64,000 bases of DNA from a virus. Shown here one piece after another: positions 8,494 to 20,720 of the stretch. Position numbers and translations under genes: made by a program. Position 1 is the stretch's first letter. Each line of letters begins with the position of its first letter. The DNA lies in IMG/VR virus record IMGVR_UViG_3300008267_000005, positions 62,001 to 126,000 of that record. One strand, given 5' to 3'. The notes under the pieces were generated by a model. The model was given only the letters and a program-made list of their open reading frames with translations, made no database searches and had not been told where the DNA came from.

Positions 8494-8742
8494 ATGAAAT
8501 CTATGGAACTTTTGAATAGTGAAGGACCAGTATTGGTTTTAGAAAAGTCGAATGAAAATTTTGTGCTTAGAGGAACAGATAAAAATGTATTAGGATGCTT
8601 AACCAAAGCTGAAATTCTCTATTTTTTAGACGGAGAGCTTAGTATTGTTGACGGCTCGGGACAAGTTATTAATTACACAAGTTATCCAGATTCGATGAAA
8701 CAAGAAAGAAGTAAGATAGATGCTTTTATTACAAACACATAA
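8494..8742 (+). CDS. Small hypothetical protein
   Basis: 82 aa; the start could be 8494 or the ATG at 8503 (MELLNSEGPVLVLEK). Beta-rich, ending in a short charged helix. It is packed six bases ahead of thymidylate synthase, so probably in the same transcript. Confidence 0.5.
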   Translation: MKSMELLNSEGPVLVLEKSNENFVLRGTDKNVLGCLTKAEILYFLDGELSIVDGSGQVINYTSYPDSMKQERSKIDAFITNT

Positions 8743-8748
8743 GATTAA

Positions 8749-9819
8749 ATGAATTCTCTAGATAAGCAATACCAAGACCTACTCCAAACAATTTTGGATT
8801 ATGGTGTTGAAAAGAAAGACAGGACTGGTACTGGAACCAAATCAATTTTTGGTTATACCATCCGTCATAATATGAAAAATGGATTCCCACTTCTTACAAC
8901 AAAGAAGATGGCGTGGAAGACAATGGTGACCGAGCTGTTGTGGTTTTTAAGGGGTGATACTAACATTAAGTATTTGGTTGATAACAATTGTCATATTTGG
9001 GATGGTGATGCGTATAAGTCATATGTCAAGTATTGGGAACCGAATATTGAATATATTGATGGTAACGCTATTATAACACAAGAAGAATTCATCAACAAAA
9101 TAAAAACGGATGATGGGTTTGCTAAAAAGTGGGGTGAATTAGGACCAATATATGGAGCACAGTGGAGGAAATGGCGTCGAAATGCAACTCGTGATGAGAA
9201 AATAGTAGACCCTGGTGTTTATACAAAACAAATAGACCAAATCGCAAACCTAATCAACGAACTGAAAACAAACCCAGACAGTAGACGATTAATGGTTTCA
9301 GCTTGGAATGTAAGCGAATTAGACAGGATGGTACTTCCTCCTTGTCATTATGGATTTCAAGTTTATACAAGAGAGTTGAGTTTGGAAGAAAGATTGAATT
9401 TATTTAAGGTTGATAGTATTGACAGAATAGATTCATATGATAAATGGTTAGACGATAATGGATATCCTAAACGAGCAATCTCTTTAATGTGGAATCAACG
9501 TTCAGTAGATACATTCTTAGGTTTACCATTCAACATAGCATCATACGGACTACTACTTGAAATAATTGCTAAAGAAGTTAATATGGTTCCAGATGAATTG
9601 ATTGGTAATTTGGGGGACACTCACTTGTATTTAAATCATATTGAACAGGCTAAAGAACAAATTGGTAGAGAACCTTACCCATTACCTAAACTGCAAATTA
9701 ACGATTTAAGGTCAGATAGTAACTCTATTATGGAAGACATAAGTAAATGGTCCTATAAAGATTTTCAAATAGATAATTATCAATCTCACCCAACAATCAA
9801 AGCACCACTATCTAATTAA
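8749..9819 (+). CDS. thyA: Thymidylate synthase (ThyA type)
   Basis: 356 aa. It converts dUMP to dTMP with methylene-tetrahydrofolate. Visible landmarks are RTGTGT near residue 25, LLWFLRGDTNI, catalytic C199 in LPPCHYGFQ, the RRLMVSAWN phosphate-binding region, QRSVDTFLGLPFNIASY with N262 for uracil recognition, GDTHLYLNH, and the C-terminal KAPLSN. It is longer than the 264-residue E. coli enzyme owing to two insertions (about 95-155 and 205-245). It supplies dTMP for AT-rich phage DNA. The next gene ends with a near copy of its last 13 codons. Confidence 0.97.
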   Translation: MNSLDKQYQDLLQTILDYGVEKKDRTGTGTKSIFGYTIRHNMKNGFPLLTTKKMAWKTMVTELLWFLRGDTNIKYLVDNNCHIWDGDAYKSYVKYWEPNIEYIDGNAIITQEEFINKIKTDDGFAKKWGELGPIYGAQWRKWRRNATRDEKIVDPGVYTKQIDQIANLINELKTNPDSRRLMVSAWNVSELDRMVLPPCHYGFQVYTRELSLEERLNLFKVDSIDRIDSYDKWLDDNGYPKRAISLMWNQRSVDTFLGLPFNIASYGLLLEIIAKEVNMVPDELIGNLGDTHLYLNHIEQAKEQIGREPYPLPKLQINDLRSDSNSIMEDISKWSYKDFQIDNYQSHPTIKAPLSN

Positions 9820-9823
9820 ATTT

Positions 9824-10060
9824 ATGACAACTAGAAAATTAGTAAATCTGGTAATTCTTTCATCTGACACTAACCCTTACACCGGAAAATTATCAAAGAG
9901 AGATAACATTCTGTGTGCAATCGAATTAGCTCAACTGCTCAAAGATTTTGCAGACAAAGGCCATACAGATGAAGCAATGAATATACAATCGGATCAATGG
10001 AACGAAGTAATTTGTAAGCTACAATCACATCCAGCAATAGTTTCACCACTCACAAATTAA
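9824..10060 (+). CDS. Small protein whose C-terminus copies the ThyA tail
   Basis: 78 aa. The body (MTTRKLVNLVILSSDTNPYT and following) matches nothing I recognise. The last residues, QSHPAIVSPLTN, closely follow the ThyA C-terminus QSHPTIKAPLSN, and the DNA of the two ends is also similar, so a 3'-end duplication or tail capture is likely. It lies four bases after thyA. It could be an accessory subunit, a remnant, or chance capture during recombination. Confidence 0.55.
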   Translation: MTTRKLVNLVILSSDTNPYTGKLSKRDNILCAIELAQLLKDFADKGHTDEAMNIQSDQWNEVICKLQSHPAIVSPLTN

Positions 10061-10064
10061 CAAC

Positions 10065-10289
10065 ATGGCTAAGTACAGAGTTCTGGAGATAAAAGACAAG
10101 TTAATCAACAACGGAAAACCTTTTTGGAGGGTCGAGAAAAAAATTTTAGGCCTTTTCTGGTCTGAATATTTTGAAGAACATTCAGAGTGGGGTGCTACAT
10201 TTTATGAAAAGGACAAGGCCATGGTTTGGTATCAGTATCATCTTGATGCAAATAGCAGAACTAGGGTCAAGTGTATTGCTGAAAATTAA
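10065..10289 (+). CDS. Small conserved phage protein, unknown
   Basis: 74 aa with a beta-rich start (MAKYRVLEIKDK), aromatic centre (WRVEKKILGLFWSEYF) and a short helix near FYEKDKAMVWYQY. Short phage proteins of this pattern are common and uncharacterised. It ends 32 bases before a strong terminator that closes the thyA transcription unit. Confidence 0.55.
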   Translation: MAKYRVLEIKDKLINNGKPFWRVEKKILGLFWSEYFEEHSEWGATFYEKDKAMVWYQYHLDANSRTRVKCIAEN

Positions 10290-10321
10290 TACTGTAGTTT
10301 AATCTAACCTTATTACACTCC

Positions 10322-10358
10322 GATTTGAACATCCAGCTGTTCAAATCTTGTCTTTTTC
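10322..10358 (+). terminator. Intrinsic terminator after the thyA unit
   Basis: A perfect 10-bp stem, GATTTGAACA (10322-10331) with TGTTCAAATC (10338-10347), loop TCCAGC, followed by TTGTCTTTTTCT. Convincing rightward terminator. Confidence 0.85.
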
Positions 10359-10392
10359 TCCTGTCTGATCAGCGGATTGATTGATTAATTTA

Positions 10393-10469
10393 GTTGTGCT
10401 AAAGATCAGAGGGGAAAGATTCACACTAACCTTTTTAACCTTGCTTAAGCCTTTGGGCCTAGGCACAAC
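10393..10469 (+). promoter_or_regulatory. Structured leader of the metallopeptidase gene
   Basis: GTTGTGC (10393-10399) can pair with GCACAAC (10463-10469), enclosing 63 bases that include a smaller GCCT/AGGC hairpin near 10450-10464. The outer stem ends ten bases before the ATG at 10479, where it could affect ribosome access. The interval lies between a terminator and the next gene and otherwise codes for nothing. Confidence 0.35.
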
Positions 10470-10478
10470 CTTGACCGA

Positions 10479-10931
10479 ATGAACATAGATTCTTACCTGC
10501 GAAGAAAAACTTATCTTAAACTTCCTAGTGATGCTGCAAATCACAAAAACCCAACCTTCCAGAAAGAAGTTGCTAAATTAGCTTTTGTTTGGTGCTCTTA
10601 CAGATTAGGTGGGTCCAGATATCAACTAGGGTTTCCAAAATTAAAGATTCTGAACGAGAGAAGTAAAAAATATAGGGGTCACTATGATGAAGTCAGAAAT
10701 GAAATCGTAGTCTATCTTAAAAATCATAGATCTCTAATTGATATCTGCAGGACTATGATACATGAATGGAAGCACTATCAGCAGAACATACTTATTATGT
10801 ATGATGTTTATTTAAGGGTTTACAAAAGAAATCTTAGTAACCACCCGTATGAAATAAGTGCGGAGAAAGCAGCTATAAGATTAGGAGCAGAATGTAAAAC
10901 CTGGTTAATTAAAACACTAAACACAAGATGA
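10479..10931 (+). CDS. Putative zinc metallopeptidase (SprT/gluzincin-like)
   Basis: 150 aa. HEWKH (MIHEWKHYQQN, about residue 105) is an HExxH zinc motif, and a downstream glutamate in HPYEISAEKAA could be the third ligand. The segment before it (YDEVRNEIVVYLK) matches the beta strand that precedes the active helix in SprT-like folds. No signal peptide, so it acts in the cytoplasm or virion. The stop overlaps the next start (ATGA). The substrate is unknown. Confidence 0.65.
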   Translation: MNIDSYLRRKTYLKLPSDAANHKNPTFQKEVAKLAFVWCSYRLGGSRYQLGFPKLKILNERSKKYRGHYDEVRNEIVVYLKNHRSLIDICRTMIHEWKHYQQNILIMYDVYLRVYKRNLSNHPYEISAEKAAIRLGAECKTWLIKTLNTR

Positions 10932-11383
10932 TGGTTAAAATCTACTTAGACGACTTAAGAACCCCTGTTGATCAAACTTGGATTGTTTGTAGGAACTACG
11001 ACGAATTTGTAAAAAAAGTTGATGAAATAGGGTTTGCTAAAATAAACACTATATCGTTGGATCATGACCTGGGTGATACTGCTATGCAGGAATACTTTAG
11101 AAACGTATCTAAAAACTACGTTTTGGACTATGGAAATATTTCAGAAAAGACTGGTTATGATTGTGCTAAGTGGTTAGTTGATAAATTTTATCTTGAGAAT
11201 CCAGAGAGGGATGATTTGGAAAGAAAGCACAAAAAACAAACTCCTATAGTTTTTCCCTTAATTTTGGTTCATTCTGCTAACCCAATAGGAGCAGCTAATA
11301 TTATGGGTTACATTAATAATTTTTTGATGAATGAAGCACAAATCCAGAACTGCAGAAGAATAGACATTCCACACACAATATAA
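10928..11383 (+). CDS. Cyclic-phosphate-processing receiver-like domain protein
   Basis: 151 aa. The opening IYLDDLRTPVDQTW, the aromatic R-x-Y-D-E-F segment and ISLDHDLGD match the family named 'cyclic-phosphate processing receiver', a receiver-fold domain proposed to act in RNA-end repair. Conserved acidic residues DD (about 8-9) and DHD are present. It is coupled to the metallopeptidase gene. Together with the RNA ligase and the HAD protein at 40952 it suggests an RNA-repair toolkit, but its biochemical activity is not established. Confidence 0.7.
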   Translation: MMVKIYLDDLRTPVDQTWIVCRNYDEFVKKVDEIGFAKINTISLDHDLGDTAMQEYFRNVSKNYVLDYGNISEKTGYDCAKWLVDKFYLENPERDDLERKHKKQTPIVFPLILVHSANPIGAANIMGYINNFLMNEAQIQNCRRIDIPHTI

Positions 11384-11394
11384 ATATATAGATT

Positions 11395-11715
11395 ATGGAT
11401 TTTTTAAAAAGACTTTCTTCAGCCATCGTATTAGCCACTTTATTGGCACTTCCCCTTGCTGTTTTGGAGTCTTTTTGTGTTTATTCCATTGTTTATTTTT
11501 ATGAAATTCCTTATTTAAACACTTTTAAGTACTATCAAATTTTAGGATTGAGTTTTGTATTAATGATGACAAGAAACAGAATAAAGATAGGTGAGAGGGA
11601 TCAAAACATCAAGGATTTTTATAACGAAATAATAGACCCAAGTATGAATAGATTATTTAGAATAATCTTTGTTTGGGTGGTTGCAATAAGTATTCACCAA
11701 ATTTTTTTAAGATAA
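11395..11715 (+). CDS. Small integral membrane protein
   Basis: 106 aa with three hydrophobic segments: IVLATLLALPLAVLESFCVY (about 11-30), FKYYQILGLSFVLMM, and LFRIIFVWVVAISIHQIF near the C-terminus. TATATA at 11385-11390 lies four bases before the ATG, so late expression is likely. Holin or superinfection-exclusion roles are possible but unsupported. Confidence 0.6.
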   Translation: MDFLKRLSSAIVLATLLALPLAVLESFCVYSIVYFYEIPYLNTFKYYQILGLSFVLMMTRNRIKIGERDQNIKDFYNEIIDPSMNRLFRIIFVWVVAISIHQIFLR

Positions 11716-11722
11716 GTAAATT

Positions 11723-12250
11723 TTGATCAAGAATTTAGTCACTATAATTATTCCTTGTAGTGACTCATTGTTAAAACTCAAATCAACTATTGAGAGTCTG
11801 GTATTTCAAACAAGAATAAGAGGTACAAGGGTTTTAGTTGCTGACTTCGGTTCTAAAGATGGGTCAATTCAATATGCCCAACAAGTTAGCAGTGAATTAC
11901 GAAATACTTTAGTTGTTGAACCTTTCGATTTCAAAGGAGAAAGGGATAAGGTGTTTTCTTCTGTTACAACACCTTATGTTTTTTATATTGCTCCAGGAAA
12001 AACTTTTGATGACAGAGATTTCATTATGGATAATTTGAACAAAACCTCAAAAATAAAGACACCTATAGTTTACACTGAGGAAAATGTCTTTGGAACATTA
12101 CTAAGGAGATTTAAGAGAGATAGTGAAAAAAGAGAAAACGTTGCACTGGTGGGACTAAAAAATACATTGGAAAATATTTCCTTTATTGTGCAAGGAGATA
12201 AAATCAATGTAGATTTATCAGAGATTAAAACTAAAACTGTAAAAATATAA
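11723..12250 (+). CDS. Short glycosyltransferase-2-like protein
   Basis: 175 aa from a TTG start. The N-terminus LVTIIIPCSDSLLKLKSTIESLVFQT and then VLVADFGSKDGS match the nucleotide-binding half of GT-A family 2 glycosyltransferases. It is shorter than usual and I see no clear DxD motif beyond that region, so it may be a degenerate or minimal enzyme. Sugar transfer to DNA bases or virion proteins is conceivable given the base-modifying candidate at 46711, but no direct link exists. Confidence 0.5.
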   Translation: MIKNLVTIIIPCSDSLLKLKSTIESLVFQTRIRGTRVLVADFGSKDGSIQYAQQVSSELRNTLVVEPFDFKGERDKVFSSVTTPYVFYIAPGKTFDDRDFIMDNLNKTSKIKTPIVYTEENVFGTLLRRFKRDSEKRENVALVGLKNTLENISFIVQGDKINVDLSEIKTKTVKI

Positions 12251-12261
12251 AACCTATCACT

Positions 12262-12357
12262 ATGAAGTACATCAGAAACAACTGGCAGTGGATTGTTCTA
12301 ATTATTTGGATCTCCGCAATAATGTCTATGTATGCTTATTTAGAAGAAATCTTCTAA
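12262..12357 (+). CDS. 31-residue single-span membrane peptide
   Basis: ATG 12262 to TAA 12355-12357. It reads MKYIRNNWQWIVLIIWISAI and then MSMYAYLEEIF: a basic N-terminus, one hydrophobic span and an acidic tail, typical of tiny phage membrane proteins. It overlaps the end of the convergent gene. Confidence 0.4.
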   Translation: MKYIRNNWQWIVLIIWISAIMSMYAYLEEIF

Positions 12358-12587
12358 GCAGCAATTCCTTTTTTTCTGCGGATTTTGTTTTTAGAATTAA
12401 TGGAGCTTAATTCCCCTTCTAAGCTTTTCCAAAGAATATCAACAGGTTTTTTGATATCTCCACCGTTCTTGTAAACTGAAGCTATGAATTTTAACCAAAG
12501 CTTGAATTCTTTCTCATCCTTAATGTCGATAAATGCTCGATCAATACTTTCACTTTTTGTGTTCATAACATTGAGTTTTGTTGTCAT
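12354..12587 (-). CDS. Small hypothetical protein
   Basis: 77 aa with charged helices and a basic tail (KNKIRRKKGIAA). The spacer to the upstream leftward gene contains a TCTACA/TGTAGA hairpin near 12652-12670. No family recognised. Confidence 0.5.
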   Translation of the reverse strand: MTTKLNVMNTKSESIDRAFIDIKDEKEFKLWLKFIASVYKNGGDIKKPVDILWKSLEGELSSINSKNKIRRKKGIAA

Positions 12588-12677
12588 TTGTTATTTGTTG
12601 CTGCGCTAATCTAACAACTAAAGGTTAAACAAAATAATATTTTCTGATTTTTTCTACAGATGTTTTGTAGATTTTTC

Positions 12678-12989
12678 TTAAACTGCAAGGTCCTTAATAT
12701 CCTTACATGCTTGGGCTTTTTCATACATTTCCTGCTCAACAAAGAAATTTAAAGCCTTTTCCATGGCAGTTTTGACGTCTTTTTTGTTCATGTATATTTT
12801 TGCATACACATCATCATTCCAATAGAATTCAAACAGTATTTCTTGCTCTAAATGTAAATTACTTACTAATAATGAAGCTGTTTCAACTGATCTTTCATAC
12901 ACCTTTGCTCTATTCGTTGTGAACCAATCTTCAAGATTTTCTGGATTTACTTTATTTTTAATTACTGTCATGTGTATTTTATTGCCCAT
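12678..12989 (-). CDS. Hypothetical protein with UVR-like C-terminal helix
   Basis: 103 aa from ATG 12989 (MGNKIHMTVIKNKV); ATG 12971 is an alternative. The C-terminus AMEKALNFFVEQEMYEKAQACKDI-type helix resembles the UVR motif of UvrB and Clp-associated factors (YEKAxxxKDI). Similar ends occur in the proteins at 51030 and 51313. Likely a protein-protein contact helix; function unknown. Confidence 0.5.
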   Translation of the reverse strand: MGNKIHMTVIKNKVNPENLEDWFTTNRAKVYERSVETASLLVSNLHLEQEILFEFYWNDDVYAKIYMNKKDVKTAMEKALNFFVEQEMYEKAQACKDIKDLAV

Positions 12990-13046
12990 TATTGTTTTGT
13001 TCCGAAACAACACTCTTTAAGACACATACAACATAAAACAACCCAT

Positions 13047-13199
13047 ATGAAAAATTTATTTAGATCAGCAGAAATTGAAGAACTTGAAGTACTAACTCTT
13101 GAAGAAAAAATGAAATTAGAGCTTCTTTTTGAAGCTTACAAAAAATTTAGCCTCTCTGAATTAGAAGAGAAATTAGGAGGAAATAAATTTACACTTTGA
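13047..13199 (+). CDS. Small acidic helical protein
   Basis: 50 aa from ATG 13047 (MKNLFRSAEIEELEVLTLEE). Almost entirely charged helix. An earlier in-frame start would run into the divergent gene. No function assigned. Confidence 0.45.
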   Translation: MKNLFRSAEIEELEVLTLEEKMKLELLFEAYKKFSLSELEEKLGGNKFTL

Positions 13200-13209
13200 T
13201 AGATAATGT

Positions 13210-13680
13210 GTGAAAAGCTTATTTCTGAAAATATCAAATCTGTTGTGGGCACTTGGCCATTTTTCTTTTAATTATAAAAAGAAAGTCCATTACCTTTTCT
13301 TTACTCCCCTATATGGATTTTTCCCATGGATTTTTAGAAAGAACAGATTCGATATTTTTTTAATTTCTTTACCACTAGATCGGACAGAGATACTTCTCTA
13401 CCTCACTAAAAATTCTGAGTCTATGGTTTTGAATTGGGAGATAAGACAGTGCGGATTAATAGTTGATTTTGGCCATTTCAAAGAGCCCATAAAAAGGAGA
13501 AAGTATAAAGTCACTTTAATAAGGACAAAAGCAACAACGCAACTCACATTAACTAGCTCGAATGTTTTAGAAACAGTCCAAAGTCAAATTATATCTGATT
13601 ACAATTTTTCCTTTATATTTGGGAAAAGGGTTTTAGAAAGAAGCTTTAAAGGACCAATAATTCATGAATCGATAAGATGA
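13210..13680 (+). CDS. Hypothetical protein, possibly membrane-associated
   Basis: 156 aa from a GTG start. Hydrophobic and aromatic in the first 60 residues (LLWALGHFSFNYKKK, then LFFTPLYGFFPWIF), then beta-rich. Overlaps the phosphoesterase start by four bases. No family recognised. Confidence 0.45.
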   Translation: MKSLFLKISNLLWALGHFSFNYKKKVHYLFFTPLYGFFPWIFRKNRFDIFLISLPLDRTEILLYLTKNSESMVLNWEIRQCGLIVDFGHFKEPIKRRKYKVTLIRTKATTQLTLTSSNVLETVQSQIISDYNFSFIFGKRVLERSFKGPIIHESIR

Positions 13681-14351
13681 AAGATCTTAAATTAATTTTG
13701 ATTTCCGACACCCACTGCAGACATAACGATGGAACAATGGATGTTCCAAATGGTGATTTTATAATCCACTGTGGAGATGTTTCTATGAACGGTAAAGAAG
13801 ACCAGGTCATAGATTTCTGTGATTGGTTCGGAAGTTTACCACATACCCATAAAATTTTGATTCCAGGAAATCACGATTTTTTGTTTGAAAAGGAATTTGA
13901 CAAAGCAAAAAATATGACTGATTCCAGAGGGATAAATCTATTAATTGATAATGGTATTGAACTAGAGGGAATAAAATTCTGGGGATCTCCTATAACTCCA
14001 TGGTTTCATAATTGGGCTTTTAACAGATTTAGAGGATCGAGCATAGAACATCATTGGAATAAAATTCCGGAAAATGTAGATGTATTAATTACCCATGGAC
14101 CCCCAGCTTATCTAGGAAATGACTTGAGTAAGGTTTTAGAGGGTGAAGATGTTGGCTGTGAAGAGCTTTATAAAGCAATAAAAAGGATAAAGCCTAAATT
14201 AAATTGTTTTGGTCACATCCACGAGGGATATGGAACTTATACGGATGATGACACAATTTTTGTGAACTGTAGTATTTTAAATAGAAGATATGCCCCAACC
14301 AACGATCCAATTTCGGTCACATACAGAGAGGGAAAGTTCTATCTCGATTGA
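13677..14351 (+). CDS. Calcineurin-like metallophosphoesterase
   Basis: 224 aa. All metal-binding motifs are visible in order: SDTHCRH (9-15), GDVSMNG, GNHDFLF, THGPPAYLGN and GHIHEGYG, with a C-terminal NCSILNRRYAPTNDP typical of the MPPED-like subgroup. It probably hydrolyses a phosphodiester or phosphomonoester, possibly a cyclic nucleotide or RNA end. It is translationally coupled to the upstream gene. The substrate is unknown, but the RNA-repair genes nearby make an RNA end plausible. Confidence 0.85.
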   Translation: MKDLKLILISDTHCRHNDGTMDVPNGDFIIHCGDVSMNGKEDQVIDFCDWFGSLPHTHKILIPGNHDFLFEKEFDKAKNMTDSRGINLLIDNGIELEGIKFWGSPITPWFHNWAFNRFRGSSIEHHWNKIPENVDVLITHGPPAYLGNDLSKVLEGEDVGCEELYKAIKRIKPKLNCFGHIHEGYGTYTDDDTIFVNCSILNRRYAPTNDPISVTYREGKFYLD

Positions 14352-14727
14352 GTCTCTTCAAACAGGAAGTGCTAATTCCTATATTTTCAGAAACATACTT
14401 ATCTCCTCAGGGTACTTAAGATTTGATGCAAAAAAAATCAAGGGAGATTTTTGCTATGATGCGTACACTAAAGAATTCATGGATCAAGATAAACTCAAGT
14501 ACACGATCTATTGTTATTGTTATGATCTAAAGCAAGTCATTGAAGATCCTGAACTATTTGAGTTTACCTTTGAAGTCCAATTAGAATCTGATAGAGGGAT
14601 CTTGGGAATAGAATCAATACAATGGGATTTTACAAATCCTTTAAAGGGAAAGGAGAACTTACACTTTTTCGAAGATCGTATTGAAAAAATATGGCAATTA
14701 GTCGGACAAAAACTCTTCCCCTGTTAA
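14290..14727 (+). CDS. Hypothetical protein overlapping the phosphoesterase end
   Basis: 145 aa if started at ATG 14290, which overlaps the previous gene by 62 bases; a non-ATG start nearer 14340 is possible. The part beyond the overlap (GYLRFDAKKIKGDFCYDAYT, then YTIYCYCYDLKQVIEDPELF) is protein-like. No family recognised; start uncertain. Confidence 0.5.
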   Translation: MPQPTIQFRSHTERESSISIESLQTGSANSYIFRNILISSGYLRFDAKKIKGDFCYDAYTKEFMDQDKLKYTIYCYCYDLKQVIEDPELFEFTFEVQLESDRGILGIESIQWDFTNPLKGKENLHFFEDRIEKIWQLVGQKLFPC

Positions 14728-15479
14728 AAATCAAAAAGTCTTTTTAAGCCTTGAAAAGCTTTGTTTAGAGATTCTTTTAAAGAGGAAATAGAAAGATCAA
14801 ATTCTTTTACAAAAGCTTTAGGAGCTTCCTCATAAGATTCCTGGGTTTCGTCCATAATATCTTGGGTGTATTGCCAGTAAAAAGAAAGCTCATCTGGAAC
14901 CTGAAATCCATAGAATTCATAGACCTGCTTTTGGGTTTCTAAAACATTTTCCCCGTTCCAGTTTTGACCAACCACCACACAACCAGCTTCAATATCAGAA
15001 ACAAAATTATCTTCACCTAAAGTAAAGTGAATGTTCTCTATCCAATTCAATCTCTCAATTAGTTTTTGATAGAAAGCATTGGCTTGTCCCCATCTCACGC
15101 TGATAAAGAAAACTACAGCTTCCGATTCAAACATCTCCTTAGAAATTTTCCAAAGTTCGTCTTCTTCGTGATTGAGAGAAGCCCAACATCTATGAAATCC
15201 TGAAGGATTTTTTTCTGAATCCTTAAGCAATGAATCTTTAATTCCACAGTTGTTTCCATCTACTCCAGAAACGTTGCCTTCGCAGGGGAAAATATTTAAA
15301 GAAGGCACATCAATTATGTTTACCTCAGTTGTTGCGCTTACTCTTTCTTTGATTGATCTTGCCAAAAGTGTAGATTTTGGAACCTCTTTACTTCCTTCCC
15401 ATCTATTGGATGTTGTTAAAAAAAGGACTTTCTTTTTAGAAGATATTTTTTCTAGAAAATTTTCTAATCTGTAGCTCAT
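14724..15479 (-). CDS. Flavodoxin-fold NAD(P)H-dependent FMN reductase-like protein
   Basis: 251 aa from ATG 15479 (MSYRLENFLEKISSKKK), chosen because a TATATA box sits at 15485-15490, five bases upstream. KVLFLTTSNRWEGSKEVPKS matches the FMN-phosphate loop strand of NADPH-dependent FMN reductases, and EAVVFFISVRWGQANAFYQKLIERL matches the second cofactor strand and helix. The role in a phage is unclear; redox supply or a structural use of the fold are both possible. Confidence 0.65.
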   Translation of the reverse strand: MSYRLENFLEKISSKKKVLFLTTSNRWEGSKEVPKSTLLARSIKERVSATTEVNIIDVPSLNIFPCEGNVSGVDGNNCGIKDSLLKDSEKNPSGFHRCWASLNHEEDELWKISKEMFESEAVVFFISVRWGQANAFYQKLIERLNWIENIHFTLGEDNFVSDIEAGCVVVGQNWNGENVLETQKQVYEFYGFQVPDELSFYWQYTQDIMDETQESYEEAPKAFVKEFDLSISSLKESLNKAFQGLKRLFDF

Positions 15480-15484
15480 ATTCG

Positions 15485-15532
15485 TATATATTCCCCGAAT
15501 TAAAAACACTCTTTCTGAGTACAAATATATAA
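15485..15532. promoter_or_regulatory. Divergent late-type promoter pair
   Basis: TATATA at 15485-15490 serves the leftward FMN-reductase-like gene (ATG five bases away). TATATAA at 15526-15532 precedes the TTG start of the large fibre gene at 15545. Confidence 0.55.
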
Positions 15533-20476
<4,944 letters not shown>

Positions 20477-20480
20477 ATTT

Positions 20481-20720
20481 ATGACTTACACTATTTTACA
20501 AAGAAGAGAAGAAACTTATCCTGCTGAGATTTTCATATCAGAAACTGAATCAATAATGCAGGATCAAAACATAGTTTTCACTTTAGTTGAATATGATTTT
20601 GATGGAACTAAAATAACAGTAGATATTCCTCACTTTATGCCTCCTGATGAAGATTATATAATTTTGGGTATAGAAAATTGTGGAATTACACAACAACAAA
20701 AATTGGGATTGATTGAATAA
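20481..20720 (+). CDS. Small protein between fibre genes
   Basis: 79 aa, acidic (MTYTILQRREETYPAEIFI). Its TAA overlaps the ATG of the next fibre protein (TAATG), so the two are translationally coupled. The protein at 28143 occupies the equivalent place before the 892-residue fibre protein; both end in a short segment after an acidic, beta-rich body. An assembly chaperone for the downstream fibre is a reasonable guess. Confidence 0.6.
   Translation: MTYTILQRREETYPAEIFISETESIMQDQNIVFTLVEYDFDGTKITVDIPHFMPPDEDYIILGIENCGITQQQKLGLIE

Noticed and set aside
9820-10060. Group I intron or split thyA gene
   Set aside because: ThyA is complete with its own C-terminus and stop; only the last dozen codons are duplicated, and no intron core is visible.
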